In this document: one piece after another, positions 62,581 through 64,000 of the stretch
Position numbering within the stretch: position 1 is the stretch's first letter
How the letters are laid out: every line of letters starts with the position of its first letter
Source: AP-15 sp963735445
GTDB taxonomy: Bacteria; Pseudomonadota; Alphaproteobacteria; ATCC43930; CGMCC-115725
Length of the DNA stretch: 64,000 nucleotides
Direction of reading: 5' to 3'
Assembly (NCBI GenBank): GCA_963735445.1
Contig: CAVTLC010000055.1
Location: forward strand, 32,945-96,944
Notes under the pieces: generated by a model
What the model saw: only the letters and a program-made list of their open reading frames with translations
What the model was told of the DNA's origin: nothing
The model's database searches: none
Position numbers and translations under genes: made by a program

Positions 62581-63871
62581 ATGACGAAGCCGGATCACCC
62601 GGAGCGGCACCCTACCCGTCGCAGATTGATCGGCGCCGCCGCGTTGGCCGCGTCAACCGGGGCATTCGGTTCAACCGTCGCCGAGGCAGCGGTCGATATT
62701 AAAGAGAATGCGTCGGAGGCCGCAGCGACCGAACCATTTTGGGGCCCTCATCAAGGCGGGATCACGACCCCGATCCAAAGCCACAGCTATTTTGCAGCAC
62801 TCGATCTCGAAACCACGAAACGCGACGACGTGATCAAGATGCTGCGCGCCTGGACCACGGCGGCGGCGCAGATGACGGCTGGTCAAACCGCATCGCCGAT
62901 CGGCGACAATTTAACGACACCCGCCCCCGATAGCGGCGAGGCGCTCGGGTTGCCGGCTTCGCGTCTGACCGTGACCTTTGGTTTTGGCGCCGGATTGTTC
63001 ATCAAGGACGGAAAGGACCGGTTTGGCTTGCGGCGAAAAGACCGTCACGCCTTGGTCGATTTGCCGACCTTTCATGGCGATCAGCTGGTCGAGACCGCCA
63101 CCGGCGGCGATCTATCGATCCAGGCTTGCGCCGACGATCCACAGGTGGCGTTTCACGCGGTGCGGCAACTGGCGCGCCTGGCTTACGGGACGGCGAAGAT
63201 GCGCTGGGCGCAGACCGGCTATATGACCCGTCCGGATGGAGAGAGCACGCCGCGCAATTTGATGGGGTTTAAGGACGGCACCAGCAACCCTTCGGTAACC
63301 GATCCCAAGGCAATGGCGACAATTCGTCTGGGTTGGCGACGAAGGGCCGAACTGGATGCGCGGCGGCAGTTATGTCGTGGTCCGCCGCATCCGCGTCGCG
63401 CTCGAACACTGGGACCGGATGAAGGTCGCCTTTCAGGAGCAGACAATCGGACGCCACAAATATTCCGGCGCGCCATTGGGCGGTAAGCATGAGTTCGACC
63501 CGTTAGACCTGAACACCAATGACAAGGACGGCAATCCAGTCATCCCCGACAGCGCCCATGTCCGGCTCGCCGCCGCGGCGAGTAATGACGGCGCGCAAGT
63601 TCTGAGACGACCCTATTCCTATAATGACGGCGTGAATTTTACCGCCGAGCGCTGGCCGCCGTGGCGGCAGGGCATGGAATACGATGCCGGGCTGTTCTTT
63701 ATCTGTTATCAGCGCGACCCGCGAACCGGGTTTATCAAGATTTTCGAGAACATCGCAAAGTTCGATATGTTGAACCAGTTCGTCACCCATACCGGCGGCG
63801 GGCTTTTCGCCTGCCCCGGCGGAATTGCAAAAGGGGAATTTATCGGAGAGCGGTTGTTTGCCTCCGATTAG
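62581..63871 (+). CDS. efeB: DyP-type haem peroxidase, EfeB-like, Tat-exported, one frame break
   Basis: About 429 residues across two frames joined near 63312-63325. The N-terminus PTRRRLIGAAALAASTGAFG is a twin-arginine signal. DyP features are GFGAGLFIKDGKDRFGL, FHGDQLVETATGGDLSIQAC, LMGFKDGTSNP (the GxxDG motif) near residue 228, then after the break FVWVGDEGPNWMRGGSYVVVRRIRV (in pieces) with the haem-ligand region IGRHKYSGAPLGG. One surplus base separates the frames. EfeB releases or uses haem/iron in the periplasm as part of EfeUOB; efeU and efeO are not in the window. Confidence 0.85.
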
Positions 63872-64000
63872 ACGCACCTACCCGGTTCAATGGACGAATT
63901 ATTGACACTGCCGGTGACAGCATCCCTATTGACAAAGGGCTGAACCGCTGCGTCCCAGTAGCGGACGTTGAAGCGATCCAAAAAGTCACAAATCTTTTCC
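63868..64000 (-). CDS. C-terminal fragment of an unidentified protein (partial)
   Basis: A minus-strand frame open from the window edge for 43 residues, ending at a TAA that overlaps the peroxidase stop by 4 bases. It reads EKICDFLDRFNVRYWDAAVQ and ends SIEPGRCV, a plausible protein end with balanced composition. I do not recognise the family; the RYWDAA stretch faintly recalls PIN domains. It may be spurious. Confidence 0.3.
   Translation of the reverse strand, partial: EKICDFLDRFNVRYWDAAVQPFVNRDAVTGSVNNSSIEPGRCV

Overview
The window reads as chromosomal DNA from a GC-rich alphaproteobacterium. The clearest markers are a SciP-type (DUF1153) cell-cycle regulator, the DUF6111 and DUF1285 families, an alphaproteobacterial CCA-adding enzyme, phosphatidylserine synthase and PheS/PheT, and Flp-type pilins. 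I see no rRNA or tRNA gene, CRISPR array, prophage or insertion sequence. The genus cannot be fixed from the sequence alone.

Layout. 1-1248: end of a cytochrome c oxidase operon (subunits I, III, IV). 1105-10938: mixed metabolism (two SDR oxidoreductases, aldose epimerase, an orphan TRAP-type binding protein, a histidinol-dehydrogenase-family enzyme, an amidohydrolase, an NAD-epimerase, DedA). 10989-13103: phosphoesterase and cupin. 13204-21639 (minus): one tight operon MoxR ATPase - DUF58 - BatA/DUF4159 membrane protein - VWA/GATase-like membrane protein - psd - pssA. 21713-25191: DUF1285, Nudix, DUF6111, cca, Dps. 25264-27943: aminopeptidase N. 28101-31948: a PaoABC-like, Tat-exported molybdenum aldehyde oxidoreductase. 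32056-36056: radC, sciP, a GT87-like membrane protein and three Flp pilin genes. 36116-40769: recQ, L,D-transpeptidase, DUF882 peptidase, DUF3309. 40779-45352: small enzymes, then monomeric isocitrate dehydrogenase lying directly behind a broken remnant of the unrelated dimeric isocitrate dehydrogenase. 45605-55116: LOG-family protein, AlkA-like glycosylase, DUF1499, rhomboid, DUF2721, a branched-chain-type ABC binding protein, a CDP-paratose-epimerase-like protein, GMC oxidoreductase and an orphan E1-beta subunit. 55199-62391 (minus): the translation cluster thrS - infC - rpmI - rplT - pheS - pheT. 62581-63871: EfeB/DyP-type peroxidase.

The most interesting signals are regulatory. Upstream of thrS there is a 23-codon leader peptide with five consecutive threonine codons, followed by mutually exclusive antiterminator and terminator helices ending in T6. 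That is a textbook ribosome-mediated attenuator, here on a threonyl-tRNA synthetase gene. A weaker attenuator of the same kind, with a leader carrying two phenylalanine codons, precedes pheS. A third notable signal is the icd remnant just upstream of monomeric idh, which looks like an in-place non-homologous gene replacement.

Ten conserved-gene frame breaks occur in nine genes, and every one needs exactly one surplus base in the coding sense. This points to insertion-biased sequence error, or much less likely to +1 recoding. These genes are annotated across the break. All family names come from recognising residues and motifs by eye; no database search was run.
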